Assembly: GCF_900177515.1 (NCBI RefSeq)
Contig: NZ_FXAK01000007.1
Span: 434,001-498,000, forward strand
Origin: Azospirillum oryzae
Lineage (GTDB): Bacteria; Pseudomonadota; Alphaproteobacteria; Azospirillales; Azospirillaceae
Direction: 5' to 3'
Length of the DNA: 64,000 nt
In this document: piece after piece, positions 1 to 9,419 of the stretch
Position numbering within the stretch: position 1 is the stretch's first letter
Layout of the letters: the number at the start of each line of letters is the position of its first letter
Notes under the pieces: model-generated
Told to the model about the DNA's origin: nothing
Seen by the model: only the letters and a program-made list of their open reading frames with translations
Database searches by the model: none
Position numbers and translations under genes: made by a program

Positions 1-455
1 ACCGCGACCTCCTTGCCGCGGAAGAAGAAGCCGTCGCAGGTGGCGCAGGCCGAGACGCCGAAGCCGCGGTAGATCTCCTCGGTCGAGATGCCGAGCCAGC
101 GCGCCTGGGCGCCGGTGGCGATGATGACGCTGTCGGCGGTGTAGGTGTCGCCGCTGTCGCCCTTACAGACGAAGGGACGCTGCGTGAAGTCGACGTCGGT
201 GATCAGGTCGAACACCATCTTGGTGCCGACATGCTCCGCCTGCTTCTGCATCTGCTCCATCAGCCAGGGGCCCTGGATCGGATCGGCGAAGCCGGGGAAA
301 TTCTCCACATCGGTGGTGATCATCAGCTGCCCGCCCGGCTGCATGCCCTGGACCATCAGCGGTTCCAGATTGGCGCGCGCGGCATAGATGGCGGCGGTGT
401 AGCCGGCCGGGCCGGCGCCGATGATGAGGACCTTGGTGTGGTGGGTCGTGGCCAT
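1..455 (-). CDS. trxB: Thioredoxin-disulfide reductase, N-terminal part (cut by window edge)
   Basis: FAD/NADPH flavoenzyme that reduces thioredoxin in the cytoplasm. The visible 151 residues start at the ATG at 455 and run off the window. They show the FAD-binding GAGPAG at residues 13-18, the GGQLMITTDVENFPGF stretch typical of TrxB, an ATGA segment near 113-116 and the redox-active Cys-Ala-Thr-Cys at 137-140 followed by DG. The NADPH domain end and the C-terminus lie outside the window. It begins 35 bases after the stop of an unrecognised 642-aa gene on the same strand, so the two may be co-transcribed. The family assignment is secure; only completeness is unknown. Confidence 0.96.
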   Translation of the reverse strand, partial: MATTHHTKVLIIGAGPAGYTAAIYAARANLEPLMVQGMQPGGQLMITTDVENFPGFADPIQGPWLMEQMQKQAEHVGTKMVFDLITDVDFTQRPFVCKGDSGDTYTADSVIIATGAQARWLGISTEEIYRGFGVSACATCDGFFFRGKEVA

Positions 456-490
456 GGATCTGATCCCGCGGATTTGCAATTGGAACGCTT

Positions 491-2419
491 CTAGAAACCG
501 AACATATGGTCGAGGCTGAAGGCGCTGTCACCGGCAGCAAGGCAGCCATGGTAGCCGAACAGGCGGCAGGTGGTGTCGCGGATCAGCACATAGGCGTGCT
601 CGCCCGCCGCCAACCGTTCCGCTTCCGTAAACATCTCGTGATAGCGCCAGAAGCGCGAGCCGCCGCAGGGAATCGCCAGCCGCTTGCGCGCCACTTCGAC
701 GCCGTCGCGCCGTACCAGGATCAGGCTGGTGTCGGAGCTGTCATGCCACCGGGTCGAGGCAGGGTAGACGAGGTGGCAGAGCGTGTCCCACGGGTCGGTG
801 CCCAGCCGAAGGAACAGGCGGGTCGACAGGCCGGGCGGGTGGCCATGGTAGCTCTGCGGTTCGTTGCGATAGACCATCGCCATGTTGAACATATGGCTGC
901 CGAAGCTGGTCTCCGCCACATGGCCGGTCGTTACGTCTTCGTAACGGACCAGCGCGTGCAGCCAGCCGTCGGCAATCGTTCCGGCTTCGAAATCATAGAC
1001 CAGTTCGACATGGCCCCAGCCATCGGTGACGGTCTTGTCGGCGACCAGCCCGGTCACGTCCAGCGCCACGCTGTCGGACCGCTTCAGGTTGCCGAAGCGG
1101 TGTTCGGTCACCGCGGCGCCGTTGCGGTCGTAGACGACGGCCTTCACCGGCAACTCCGTCTGCGCCGTGCTCATCGGCGTCGGCAGCAGGATGGTGCGCC
1201 AGCGGCCCATCGGCAGCAGCGGCGCCGGCAGGATGTGGCCCTTGCCCACCACGCCCTTGTCCATGGCGCCACCGGTCAGTTGCGGCAACTTGGGGTCGGG
1301 CTTCAGGTCGGTGCGCTCGACATTGGCATGGGCCATGCGGCGGCGGCCGTCGGCGGCGACGATTTCGTAACGCGGGCGGACGAAATGCTTGCCGGCCTGC
1401 ACCTCGAACTGCTGCGGCCAGCGCGCCCCGGGGAACAGGGTGGAAACGTCCAGCTCGACGGTGGCGAAGGCCGGGACTGGCCGGTCGAGCGTGCGGATGT
1501 CGGCCGAGCCCATCAGGTTCAGGCCGACGGCGCCGGCCGGGATCGGGGTCGGGTGGCTGTTCTGGATCCACAGGGTCACACGCTCGCCCTCGCGCGGGGC
1601 GGGCAGGCCGGCATAGAGGTCGGCCGGCCAAGCGTTGGCGTCGTGGGTGCAGGACAGCACGCTGTCGTCGTCGCCATAGGTGTCGAGCGCGTATTTCACC
1701 ACGTCATGCCCGGCGGCGCCGATGACGTGCAGGAACAGCGAGCCGCAGAAGTCGGACAGCTTGAAGCGGTCGCGCACCTGCCGGCTGTCGATCACCACGG
1801 TGCCGTCGGTCGGCGGCATCGGCTCCGTCCAGTCGGCGATGGGGCGGCCCTCTTCGTCGAACAGGCAGGCCCACAGCCGGGTGCCCTTGGCACCGTAGCG
1901 CGGCCAGTAATTGGCCGACACCACGCGGGTGTGATGGCCGTTGCCGTCGCGGAACCAGGCGAAGTTGGTCGCCCAGTTGAACTTCGACAGGTAATGGCCG
2001 GGGTCGTTCAGCATGTCTTCCGGCACGCGCATGGCGTCGAGCGAGACGACGCCGGCCTGCTTCGGGATCAGGTGGGCGATGTGGCCTTCCAGCCGCTGGG
2101 AATCGAAGGCGACGACGAAGACGGTGCGGGCGCCGCTGGACGGCAGGTCGGTCACCGGACGGGCGGCGTGGCCGAACACCTCGCGGCCCACCTGCTCCAC
2201 GTCCTGGACATAGATGCCGCCGATGTCGATCGACGACAGGTCATAGAACTCCGCCAGACCCGACAGCAGGCCCAGCGGGTCATAGACCGCCACCGGGCCG
2301 AAGGAAGCCAGCCGCGCGATCAGGATCGCGGCCTTGGGCGCCGCCAGCGGATGGCCCACCGCCTTGAAGAAGCTGGAGCCGCCGGTGACGTTGGAAAAGG
2401 TCTCGATCCGAAGGGGCAT
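491..2419 (-). CDS. Conserved-looking hypothetical protein, 642 aa, upstream of trxB
   Basis: I do not recognise this protein. The ATG at 2419 is chosen; a TTG at 2443 would add eight residues and neither has a clear Shine-Dalgarno. The first 140 residues alternate hydrophobic strands and helices (AAILIARLASFGPVAVYDPLG, then RTVFVVAFDSQR), resembling a Rossmann-like nucleotide- or sugar-binding fold. The remainder is beta-rich with many aromatic residues, including FNWATNFAWFRDGNGHHTRVVSANYWPRYG in two pieces near 150-185. No signal peptide or membrane segment is evident. The C-terminal part carries RDTTCRLFGYHGCL. It lies 35 bases upstream of trxB on the same strand. Codon use looks like the neighbours, so the reading frame is credible although the function is unknown. 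Confidence 0.75.
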   Translation of the reverse strand: MPLRIETFSNVTGGSSFFKAVGHPLAAPKAAILIARLASFGPVAVYDPLGLLSGLAEFYDLSSIDIGGIYVQDVEQVGREVFGHAARPVTDLPSSGARTVFVVAFDSQRLEGHIAHLIPKQAGVVSLDAMRVPEDMLNDPGHYLSKFNWATNFAWFRDGNGHHTRVVSANYWPRYGAKGTRLWACLFDEEGRPIADWTEPMPPTDGTVVIDSRQVRDRFKLSDFCGSLFLHVIGAAGHDVVKYALDTYGDDDSVLSCTHDANAWPADLYAGLPAPREGERVTLWIQNSHPTPIPAGAVGLNLMGSADIRTLDRPVPAFATVELDVSTLFPGARWPQQFEVQAGKHFVRPRYEIVAADGRRRMAHANVERTDLKPDPKLPQLTGGAMDKGVVGKGHILPAPLLPMGRWRTILLPTPMSTAQTELPVKAVVYDRNGAAVTEHRFGNLKRSDSVALDVTGLVADKTVTDGWGHVELVYDFEAGTIADGWLHALVRYEDVTTGHVAETSFGSHMFNMAMVYRNEPQSYHGHPPGLSTRLFLRLGTDPWDTLCHLVYPASTRWHDSSDTSLILVRRDGVEVARKRLAIPCGGSRFWRYHEMFTEAERLAAGEHAYVLIRDTTCRLFGYHGCLAAGDSAFSLDHMFGF

Positions 2420-2560
2420 GAGGACACACACGCGCGAAAGCAAAGCCAGGGCGTCGGTTATAGCCCCTTCGGCCGGGCAGGCGACAGTGATTTGCAGGCG
2501 AGGTCGAATTGTCCGGCGGCGCGAACGCCCACCCGAACGAACCCCCTTGTCGAAGAGCGG

Positions 2561-2595
2561 GTTTCGATATATCTAAGTTTCCGTTATATCGAAAC
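2561..2595. promoter_or_regulatory. Palindromic operator of the YqjI-like padR gene
   Basis: Perfect inverted repeat with 11-base arms: GTTTCGATATA at 2561-2571 and TATATCGAAAC at 2585-2595, separated by 13 bases. The left arm runs into a smaller palindrome GATATATC at 2566-2573. It sits 20 bases before the padR start in AT-rich DNA. PadR regulators of the YqjI/NfeR type bind TATATCG-like inverted repeats in front of their own gene, so autoregulation is inferred. Confidence 0.75.
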
Positions 2596-2614
2596 TGCAT
2601 CGAGAGAGGGTTCC

Positions 2615-3226
2615 ATGCTTCGGCATCTGTTTCACGGCCACGGCCGCCGCTTCTCGCGTCCGGACTTCGACGACGAGGCTCCTGAAGGCCGCGGCCGGCA
2701 CGGGCGCCACGGTCATCGCGGCGGCTGGGAGGGCTGGGGTGGCCACGGCAAGGGTGGGCGCGGGGAGCGGCGCATCTTCGACCATGGCGACCTGCGCCTG
2801 GTCCTGCTGTGGCTGATCGCGGAGAAGCCGCGCTCCGGCTATGACCTGATCAAGACGATCGAGGAGATGGTCGGCGGCGCCTACAGCCCCAGCCCCGGCG
2901 TCGTCTACCCGACCCTGACGCTGCTGGAAGAGCAGGGCCACATCCGGGTCGGCGCGACCGAGGGCAACAAGAAGCTCTACGAGATCACGCCGGAGGGCAC
3001 GGCGGCGCTGGCGGCGGCGGAGCCGACGGTGGCGGCGGTGCGCGAGCGCATCGCCCATGCGAAGGCCTGCCGCCAGCGTGAATCGTCGCCGCAGATCGTC
3101 CGCGCCGTCGAGAACTTCAAGATGGCCCTGCGGATGCGCCTGTCCCGCGGCGACCTGACGACGGAGCAGACCCAGGCCATCGCCGACATCATCGACAACG
3201 CCGCCCGCAGCGTCGAACGCATCTGA
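2615..3226 (+). CDS. PadR-family metal-responsive regulator, YqjI/NfeR-like
   Basis: 203-aa repressor-type DNA-binding protein. Residues 4-53 are unusually rich in His, Gly and Arg (HGHGRR, GRHGRHGHRGG, GGHGKGG), matching the nickel/iron-binding N-terminal extension of E. coli YqjI. Residues 56-130 are the PadR winged helix (RLVLLWLIAEKPRSGYDLIK, PGVVYPTLTLLEEQGHI) and the last 60 residues are helical dimerisation sequence. The ATG at 2615 follows AGAGAGGG. In enterobacteria YqjI controls a ferric-siderophore reductase; here the downstream gene, 20 bases away, is a DUF2218 protein, a family often linked or fused to siderophore-interacting proteins. A role in iron or nickel homeostasis is therefore inferred. 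A palindromic operator lies just upstream. Confidence 0.88.
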   Translation: MLRHLFHGHGRRFSRPDFDDEAPEGRGRHGRHGHRGGWEGWGGHGKGGRGERRIFDHGDLRLVLLWLIAEKPRSGYDLIKTIEEMVGGAYSPSPGVVYPTLTLLEEQGHIRVGATEGNKKLYEITPEGTAALAAAEPTVAAVRERIAHAKACRQRESSPQIVRAVENFKMALRMRLSRGDLTTEQTQAIADIIDNAARSVERI

Positions 3227-3246
3227 CCGGACAGGAGACAACGACC

Positions 3247-3540
3247 ATGGCCGCATCGACCGCACGCATCGCGACGCCGAACGGGCGCCGCTACATGACC
3301 CAGCTGTGCAAGCACTGGGCGCACAAGTTCGAGGTCGTCCATGACGAGACCCAGGGCCTCGTCCCCTTCGGCCCCGACAGCCGTTGCCGCATGGCGGCCG
3401 ACGATGCGGGGCTGACCCTGACCCTGGAGGTGGAGGATTCCGGACAGATGGAGCGCATGCAGGGGGTGGTGATCGACCACCTGAAGCGCTTCGCCTTCCG
3501 CGAGGATCTGGGGGAGGTGACCTGGGCTCCGGTGGGGTGA
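3247..3540 (+). CDS. DUF2218 domain protein
   Basis: 97-aa cytoplasmic protein of the DUF2218 family. Visible hallmarks are RYMTQLCKHWAHKFEV near residues 16-31 and a C-terminal VVIDHLKRFAFREDLG. A start ATG at 3247 follows GGACAGGAGACAACGACC, giving a good ribosome site. The family has no proven biochemical activity; its members are commonly encoded next to, or fused with, siderophore-interacting ferric reductases. It is the second gene of the unit with the YqjI-like regulator, and no ferric reductase is found within the window. A Cys and two His (CKHWAH) could bind metal, which is speculation. Confidence 0.85.
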   Translation: MAASTARIATPNGRRYMTQLCKHWAHKFEVVHDETQGLVPFGPDSRCRMAADDAGLTLTLEVEDSGQMERMQGVVIDHLKRFAFREDLGEVTWAPVG

Positions 3541-3577
3541 GGGCACATTTTCCCGAATCTGTCTGCGACAAATCCTG

Positions 3578-3605
3578 TTGAGAATTACCGCGCCGGCGGT
3601 GTAAA
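3578..3605 (+). promoter_or_regulatory. Candidate sigma-70 promoter of the Rrf2 gene
   Basis: TTGAGA at 3578-3583 and TGTAAA at 3600-3605 are separated by 16 bases in a locally AT-rich stretch about 90 bases before the rrf2 start. The match is moderate and no other candidate is better in this gap. Confidence 0.4.
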
Positions 3606-3694
3606 ACGGTTCTTAACCAACAGGCGGGAATGGGAGAGAAGGCGGTTTTCCACCGCCGGGCCGCCCATGGACAGATCACCGGGAGTCGTTCGTG

Positions 3695-4150
3695 ATGCTC
3701 CGCATCTCCAAGAAGCTGATGTTCGCCATCGAGGCGGTCCTCGACATCGCCTACAACGCGGGCACCGAGCCGGTGCAGTCGGGGGAGATCACCCGGCGCC
3801 AGGGCATCCCGAAGCGATATCTGGAACAGGTGCTGCAGCAGCTGGTGCGCGAAGGCGTGCTGGCCGGGGTGCGGGGCCCGCGCGGCGGCTACCGGCTGGC
3901 GCGCGAGCGGCGGCGGATCACGTTGGGCGAGATCGTCAAGGTCGTCCGCGCGATGGAGACCGCCACCGACCCGATCGAGGAGCCGGCCGGTTCGGTGCTG
4001 GGCCATCAGGTGGTGCGTCCGCTGTGGGGCGAACTGCAGGAAGAGTGCATGGCCAAGCTCGACACCATCACCATCGAGGATCTGTGCATGCGCGCGCGGC
4101 GTGCCGGGGTGGAGAGCGAGACCGAGGACCGGATCGACTTCACCATCTGA
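3695..4150 (+). CDS. Rrf2-family transcriptional regulator, CymR-like, next to cysK
   Basis: 151-aa winged-helix regulator beginning MLRISKKLMFAIEAVLDIAY; a GTG three bases earlier (3692) is an alternative start. Residues 30-68 hold the recognition region (GEITRRQGIPKRYLEQVLQQL, then GPRGGYRLAR). It lacks the three closely spaced cysteines that hold the [2Fe-2S] cluster in IscR and RirA; only Cys118 and Cys131 are present. Position directly before cysK recalls Bacillus CymR, an Rrf2 protein that uses CysK as co-repressor in cysteine metabolism. The sequence shows family and neighbourhood; the regulatory partnership is inference. The stop codon lies inside a tandem repeat that fills the gap to cysK. 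Confidence 0.9.
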   Translation: MLRISKKLMFAIEAVLDIAYNAGTEPVQSGEITRRQGIPKRYLEQVLQQLVREGVLAGVRGPRGGYRLARERRRITLGEIVKVVRAMETATDPIEEPAGSVLGHQVVRPLWGELQEECMAKLDTITIEDLCMRARRAGVESETEDRIDFTI

Positions 4151-4202
4151 TCTGGTCGGGCTGATCTGGTCGGGCTGATCTGGTCGGGCTGATGCGGTCG
4201 GA
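4147..4202. repeat. Tandem 14-bp repeat, about four copies
   Basis: CTGATCTGGTCGGG occurs exactly at 4147-4160, 4161-4174 and 4175-4188, followed by a degenerate fourth unit to 4202. The array includes the rrf2 stop codon. Copy number of such arrays is prone to slippage. Confidence 0.9.
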
Positions 4203-4228
4203 CTGGGCTGGTGCGGATGGCCTGGGGA

Positions 4229-4260
4229 CCCCACTTGCCATTTGCCCCACTTGCCATTTG
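4229..4260. repeat. Tandem 16-bp repeat, two copies, before cysK
   Basis: CCCCACTTGCCATTTG is repeated exactly at 4229-4244 and 4245-4260. The second copy runs into TTGACA (4258-4263), a possible -35 element for cysK, although no well-spaced -10 follows. Confidence 0.85.
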
Positions 4261-4336
4261 ACAGGGTGCCGAGGCTGGATAATGCTCCGCCTGGGGTGTT
4301 GAACTCACTTATAACACAAATCTCAGAGGTGGAATC

Positions 4337-5296
<960 letters not shown>

Positions 5297-5303
5297 GGCT
5301 GTA

Positions 5304-5348
5304 CCGATGCGGGTGAGGGGCGATCCTTACCCCCACCCGCAGCATCGG
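5304..5348 (+). terminator. Hairpin after cysK
   Basis: CCGATGC at 5304-5310 pairs with GCATCGG at 5342-5348, and GGGTG with CACCC inside. No T-run follows, so this is a terminator-like or RNA-stabilising hairpin rather than a canonical intrinsic terminator. Confidence 0.45.
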
Positions 5349-5465
5349 TTCGCAGCTTGGCGGCGAAATTCCGGCCCGAAATTTGACGGAATTTGCCCTT
5401 TCGGCTAATCTTCCCGGTAACCGCACCGCCATTTCCGTCCGTGCCGCCGCCGGGGAGTGACCGCC

Positions 5466-6260
5466 ATGACGGATATTACCGCCGCCACTTATGTTCCGAA
5501 CCTGTCGAGCAGCGCCTTCTCCCAGCTGAAGGGGAAGACGACCAAGATCGGTGCCGACGGGGCGAACGCCGACAGCCAGACCTTCACGGTCAGCAAGGCC
5601 GGCGAGTTCAATTTCAAGATCAACAACACCTTCACCAACGTCGAGATCCGCAACGACCGCAACGAGGTGGTGACCACCATCCGGTCGAAGGAATCGGCGG
5701 CGGACGCCACCGCGCGGCTGGGCCCCGGCACCTACACCGCGACCTTCTCGCAGGCCAACCGGGCGGCCGGCGTCCGCGACTATTCGATGGACGTCACCGA
5801 ACGGCAGAATGTCCTGGTGACGGCCGGCGGCGCGACCTTGAAGGGCACCGCGCAGCCGCCGGGGAACGGCGACACCGGCGTCCAGAAGCACACCTTCAAC
5901 GTCGTGCAGGGCGGCACCTTCACCGCCGACATCTCGCTTCCCAACACGCGCTGGGCGATGATGGACAAGGACGGCAAGGTGGTGGCCGCCAGCGAATCGA
6001 CAAAACCCGACGCGCAGCAGACCTTCCTGCAAAAGCCGACTTACAAGCTGGAACCCGGCCAATACACCATGGTTGTGGTGCCGCCGTCCGATCTGAAGAC
6101 CCCGACCGATTTCCGGCTGGGCTTCGTGCCGCGCAATCCCGACCTGACGGACAGCGGTCTCAACCAGGAAAGCGCCATCCAGAAGACGCTGCGCGAACGG
6201 CAGGCCCGGCTGCAGCAATGGGCGTCGGAAGCGAAGCCCACCACCTCGACCAAAGCCTGA
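5466..6260 (+). CDS. Hypothetical protein with two similar beta domains
   Basis: 264-aa protein of unknown function. The start at 5466 follows GGGGAGTGACCGCC. Two regions look like copies of a beta-sandwich module resembling bacterial pre-peptidase C-terminal-type domains: roughly residues 35-110 (SQTFTVSKAGEFNFKINN ... LGPGTYTATFSQ) and 135-210 (HTFNVVQGGTFTADISLP ... LEPGQYTMVVVP), each with an N/D-rich turn in the middle. There is no signal peptide or membrane segment. The last 40 residues are polar and helical. It stands alone between cysK and a moeB-like gene, all on the plus strand. The domain resemblance is from pattern only. Confidence 0.75.
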   Translation: MTDITAATYVPNLSSSAFSQLKGKTTKIGADGANADSQTFTVSKAGEFNFKINNTFTNVEIRNDRNEVVTTIRSKESAADATARLGPGTYTATFSQANRAAGVRDYSMDVTERQNVLVTAGGATLKGTAQPPGNGDTGVQKHTFNVVQGGTFTADISLPNTRWAMMDKDGKVVAASESTKPDAQQTFLQKPTYKLEPGQYTMVVVPPSDLKTPTDFRLGFVPRNPDLTDSGLNQESAIQKTLRERQARLQQWASEAKPTTSTKA

Positions 6261-6355
6261 CGGAATCGGGGCCTGACCGGCGGCACTGCCGGCTTGCGGA
6301 AAACGCGGCATCGAATGTTGCTGCAACGGCCCGTCCTTGCGCTATGCTGCGGGCC

Positions 6356-7144
<789 letters not shown>

Positions 7145-7177
7145 CGGGCGCCGCGGCAAAGACGGGAGGCGGCCACC

Positions 7178-7678
7178 ATGTCCACTGCCTTGCCTGAGAC
7201 CATGCCTGAGACCATGCCTGTAACCATGCCTGTGACGGGAGCCGGCGGCACGTCGGCCCTGTCGATCGTGCTGTTCGCCGGCGGCTTCGACCGCGTCCAT
7301 TACGCGCTGGTGATGGCCAGCGCCGCGGCGGCCACCAACCGCAAGGTCACGCTGTTCTTCACCGGCCGCGCCCTGCGCGCCCTGGTGCATGAGCGGGAGC
7401 CGGGGGTGCTGGGCTGGCACGACCTGGATCCTGCCGACGACGGCAGCACGCCGGTGGCGCGCGACCGCTATTTCGCCACCCACGGCCTCGCCACCTTCGA
7501 GGAGCTGCTGGAGGCCTGCGTCGCCATGGGCGTCACCGTGATGGCCTGCGAGATGGGGCTGCGGGCGCTGGGGCTGCCGCCGGGCGTCTCGCTGCGTGCG
7601 GACGTCCCGGTCGCCACCGGCGGCGTCGTCACCTTCCTGAACGAGGCGCCGGCCGGCGGCGCCATGCTGTTCGTCTGA
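7178..7678 (+). CDS. DsrE/DsrF-like sulfurtransferase-family protein
   Basis: 166-aa cytoplasmic protein with the DsrE fold: LSIVLFAGGFDRVHYALVMA near residues 28-47, KVTLFFTGRAL near 56-66, and TFEELLEACVAMGVTVMACEMG near 106-127. Cys114 and Cys124 lie where DsrE/TusD-type proteins carry their persulfide cysteine. The first 20 residues are a short repeat (PETMPETMPVTMPVT), encoded by tandem ATGCCTG-containing DNA, and look like an unstructured tag. The ATG at 7178 follows GACGGGAGG. It sits between a MoeB-like gene and a small unknown gene, all closely spaced, so a sulfur-handling operon is inferred. Confidence 0.85.
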   Translation: MSTALPETMPETMPVTMPVTGAGGTSALSIVLFAGGFDRVHYALVMASAAAATNRKVTLFFTGRALRALVHEREPGVLGWHDLDPADDGSTPVARDRYFATHGLATFEELLEACVAMGVTVMACEMGLRALGLPPGVSLRADVPVATGGVVTFLNEAPAGGAMLFV

Positions 7679-7694
7679 AACCGCTGGAACGGGC

Positions 7695-7952
7695 ATGAGC
7701 GACAACCGCGAGATCCTCGACCTCGCCAACCGGTTCGAGTCGATCGCCACCGACGGCTTCGAGGGGCGTCCCTACCGGCCGGCGCTGGCCGAGCTTGCCG
7801 GGCGCGTGCGGGAGCGGCCGGGCATGGCGCCGCGGGTCGCCCATGCGCTTGGGATCATGATCCAGCTGATCGGCGAGAGCGATCCCGAGGGGCGGTTCGC
7901 CGCCAAGATCGCCATCCTGCGCGAGGCGGTGGGGCTGCTGAGCGACGCCTGA
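7695..7952 (+). CDS. Small hypothetical protein, 85 aa
   Basis: Helical, soluble 85-aa protein of unknown function; no cysteine, no signal peptide. It follows the DsrE-like gene by 16 bases and is likely in the same transcript. The sequence consists of three or four predicted helices (NREILDLANRFESIA, ALAELAGRVRE, AHALGIMIQLIGE, FAAKIAILREAVGLL). Reading frame and coupling suggest it is real; its role may relate to the DsrE/MoeB genes. Confidence 0.65.
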   Translation: MSDNREILDLANRFESIATDGFEGRPYRPALAELAGRVRERPGMAPRVAHALGIMIQLIGESDPEGRFAAKIAILREAVGLLSDA

Positions 7953-7986
7953 AGCCGGCGCCCGAGCTGAGCGCAAGGCAGCCATG

Positions 7987-8013
7987 CGTCACGCTGGAGA
8001 CGTGCGCCCCGTC
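7987..8013 (+). promoter_or_regulatory. ECF41-type promoter before the CMD gene
   Basis: CGTCACG at 7987-7993 and CGTC at 8010-8013 are separated by exactly 16 bases. The known ECF41 target promoter is TGTCACA-N16-CGTC, so five of seven -35 bases and all four -10 bases match at the right spacing. It lies 28 bases before the CMD start, and the sigma factor is the next gene. This makes autoregulation of the pair likely. Confidence 0.7.
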
Positions 8014-8040
8014 ATGGGGGTGAAAACACTCCAGATGAGG

Positions 8041-8502
8041 ATGACCACCATGGCTTTCCGTTTCACCGTCGCCACCGAGGCCCCGTCCCTGTACGCCACG
8101 CTGTTCGCCACCGCCAAGGCCATCCGCGGCAGCGGCCTGCCGACCGGGCTGGTCCACCTGATCGACCTGCGCGTGTCGCAGATCAACGGCTGCGCCTATT
8201 GCATCGACCTGCATACCAAGGAAGCCCGCCACGACGGCCAGTCGGACGAGCGCATCGCCGCCCTTGCCGGGTGGGAGCACTCTGACCTGTTCCTGCCGGA
8301 CGAACGCGCCGCCTTCGCCTGGGCCGAGGTGCTGACCCGCACCCAGCATGACCGCATCGACGACGCCTATCAGGCGCTGCAGCGCCATTTCAGCGCCGAG
8401 CAGATCGCCCAGTTGACGGTGACGGCGGCGCAGATCAACGCCTGGAACCGCGTCGGCATCGCCCAGCATATCGAGGGCACCGCCGTCGGGATGGCGGCGT
8501 GA
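8041..8502 (+). CDS. Carboxymuconolactone decarboxylase / AhpD-like protein
   Basis: 153-aa alkylhydroperoxidase D-like protein. The AhpD active-site motif is present as Cys51-Ala-Tyr-Cys54 with His58 (INGCAYCIDLHTKEAR), followed by DERIAALAGW. The ATG at 8041 follows GATGAGG and is preferred because the ECF41-type promoter lies just upstream; ATG 8050 is an alternative. Longer starts at 7984 would lie inside the promoter. Such proteins are the usual partner of ECF41 sigma factors, and here its stop overlaps the sigma factor start by four bases. Its substrate is unknown; a peroxide or quinone-type redox role is inferred from the family. Confidence 0.93.
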   Translation: MTTMAFRFTVATEAPSLYATLFATAKAIRGSGLPTGLVHLIDLRVSQINGCAYCIDLHTKEARHDGQSDERIAALAGWEHSDLFLPDERAAFAWAEVLTRTQHDRIDDAYQALQRHFSAEQIAQLTVTAAQINAWNRVGIAQHIEGTAVGMAA

Positions 8503-9407
8503 CGGCGCTGGCCGACCCGGACACCGCGCTCGCCGCCTTCGCGGGCGAGCGGGCGCGGCTGCGTGCCCTGGCCTACCGGCTGCTCGGCTCGGTGGCGGAG
8601 GCGGAGGACACGCTGCAGGACGCCTGGCTGCGCTGGTCCGCGGTGGCGCCCGGCAGCGTCGGGTCGGCCCCCGCCTTTCTGACGACGCTGGTGACGCGGC
8701 TGGCGCTCGACCGGCTGCGCTCCGCCCGGGTGACGCGGGAGCGCTATTACGGGCTGTGGCTGCCCGAGCCCGAGGTCGCCGACTGGGGTGACGGGGCGGA
8801 GGACGGGCCGGAGGACGGGGCTGAGTCCGAGTCGGTGCCGCTGGCGATGCTCCTGTTGCTGGAACGGCTGGCGCCGGAGCAGCGGGCGGTCTTCGTCCTG
8901 CGCGAGGCGATGGATCTGGATTATGCGGAGATCGCAGGCATGCTCGGCAAGTCGGTCGAGGCCTGCCGCCAGATCATGCGGCGCGCCCGTGCCCGCATGG
9001 CCGAGCCGTCCGCCGCGATGGCCGATCCGGATACCGGCCGCCGTCTGGCCGCCGCCTTCGCCGAGGCCAGCGTCCGGCGCGACTATGCCGCCATCGTCGC
9101 CCTGCTGTCGGACGACGCCCAGTGGCTGAGCGACGGCGGCGGGATGGTGCGGACGGCGGTCAACCCGCTGTTCGGTGCCGACCGCATCGCCCGCTTCCTG
9201 ATCGGCGTCCAGCGCAAGCGCGGCGTCAGCTTCCAATTCGTGCCGGTGCGGGTCAATGGCGGGCCGGGACTGCTGACCGACCTGGGCGGGTCGTTCCGCA
9301 GCGTGCTGGCCTTCGACGTTGCACCCTTTAATGATTCCGGGGGCCGGATTGTGCGGGTCTATCAGGTCGCCAACCCGCAGAAGCTGGAGCGCGTGTCCGG
9401 CTTTTAA
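8499..9407 (+). CDS. ECF41-family RNA polymerase sigma factor (SigJ-like)
   Basis: 302-aa extracytoplasmic-function sigma factor with a fused C-terminal SnoaL-like domain. Region 2 lies at about 15-80 (YRLLGSVAEAEDTLQDAWLRW) and region 4 at about 112-165 (LAPEQRAVFVLREAMDLDYA). The ECF41 signatures are all visible: WLPEP at 87-91 in the linker, DGGG at 212-215 and NPQKL at 292-296. In this group the C-terminal extension, not an anti-sigma factor, controls activity. The start is a GTG at 8499 that overlaps the CMD stop as GTGA, showing translational coupling. A promoter resembling the ECF41 consensus precedes the CMD gene. Confidence 0.95.
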   Translation: MTALADPDTALAAFAGERARLRALAYRLLGSVAEAEDTLQDAWLRWSAVAPGSVGSAPAFLTTLVTRLALDRLRSARVTRERYYGLWLPEPEVADWGDGAEDGPEDGAESESVPLAMLLLLERLAPEQRAVFVLREAMDLDYAEIAGMLGKSVEACRQIMRRARARMAEPSAAMADPDTGRRLAAAFAEASVRRDYAAIVALLSDDAQWLSDGGGMVRTAVNPLFGADRIARFLIGVQRKRGVSFQFVPVRVNGGPGLLTDLGGSFRSVLAFDVAPFNDSGGRIVRVYQVANPQKLERVSGF

Positions 9408-9419
9408 GCTCTCCGGTTT

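Noticed and set aside
506-3226. Very long plus-strand open frame (over 900 codons) covering the 642-aa gene and padR
   Set aside because: It is the antisense shadow of the minus-strand 642-aa gene caused by high GC; only its last 203 codons, from the ATG at 2615, encode a recognisable protein (PadR).
4258-4315. TTGACA (4258) and TATAAC (4310) as a cysK promoter
   Set aside because: The two hexamers are not correctly spaced with each other and neither has a proper partner, so no promoter was called.
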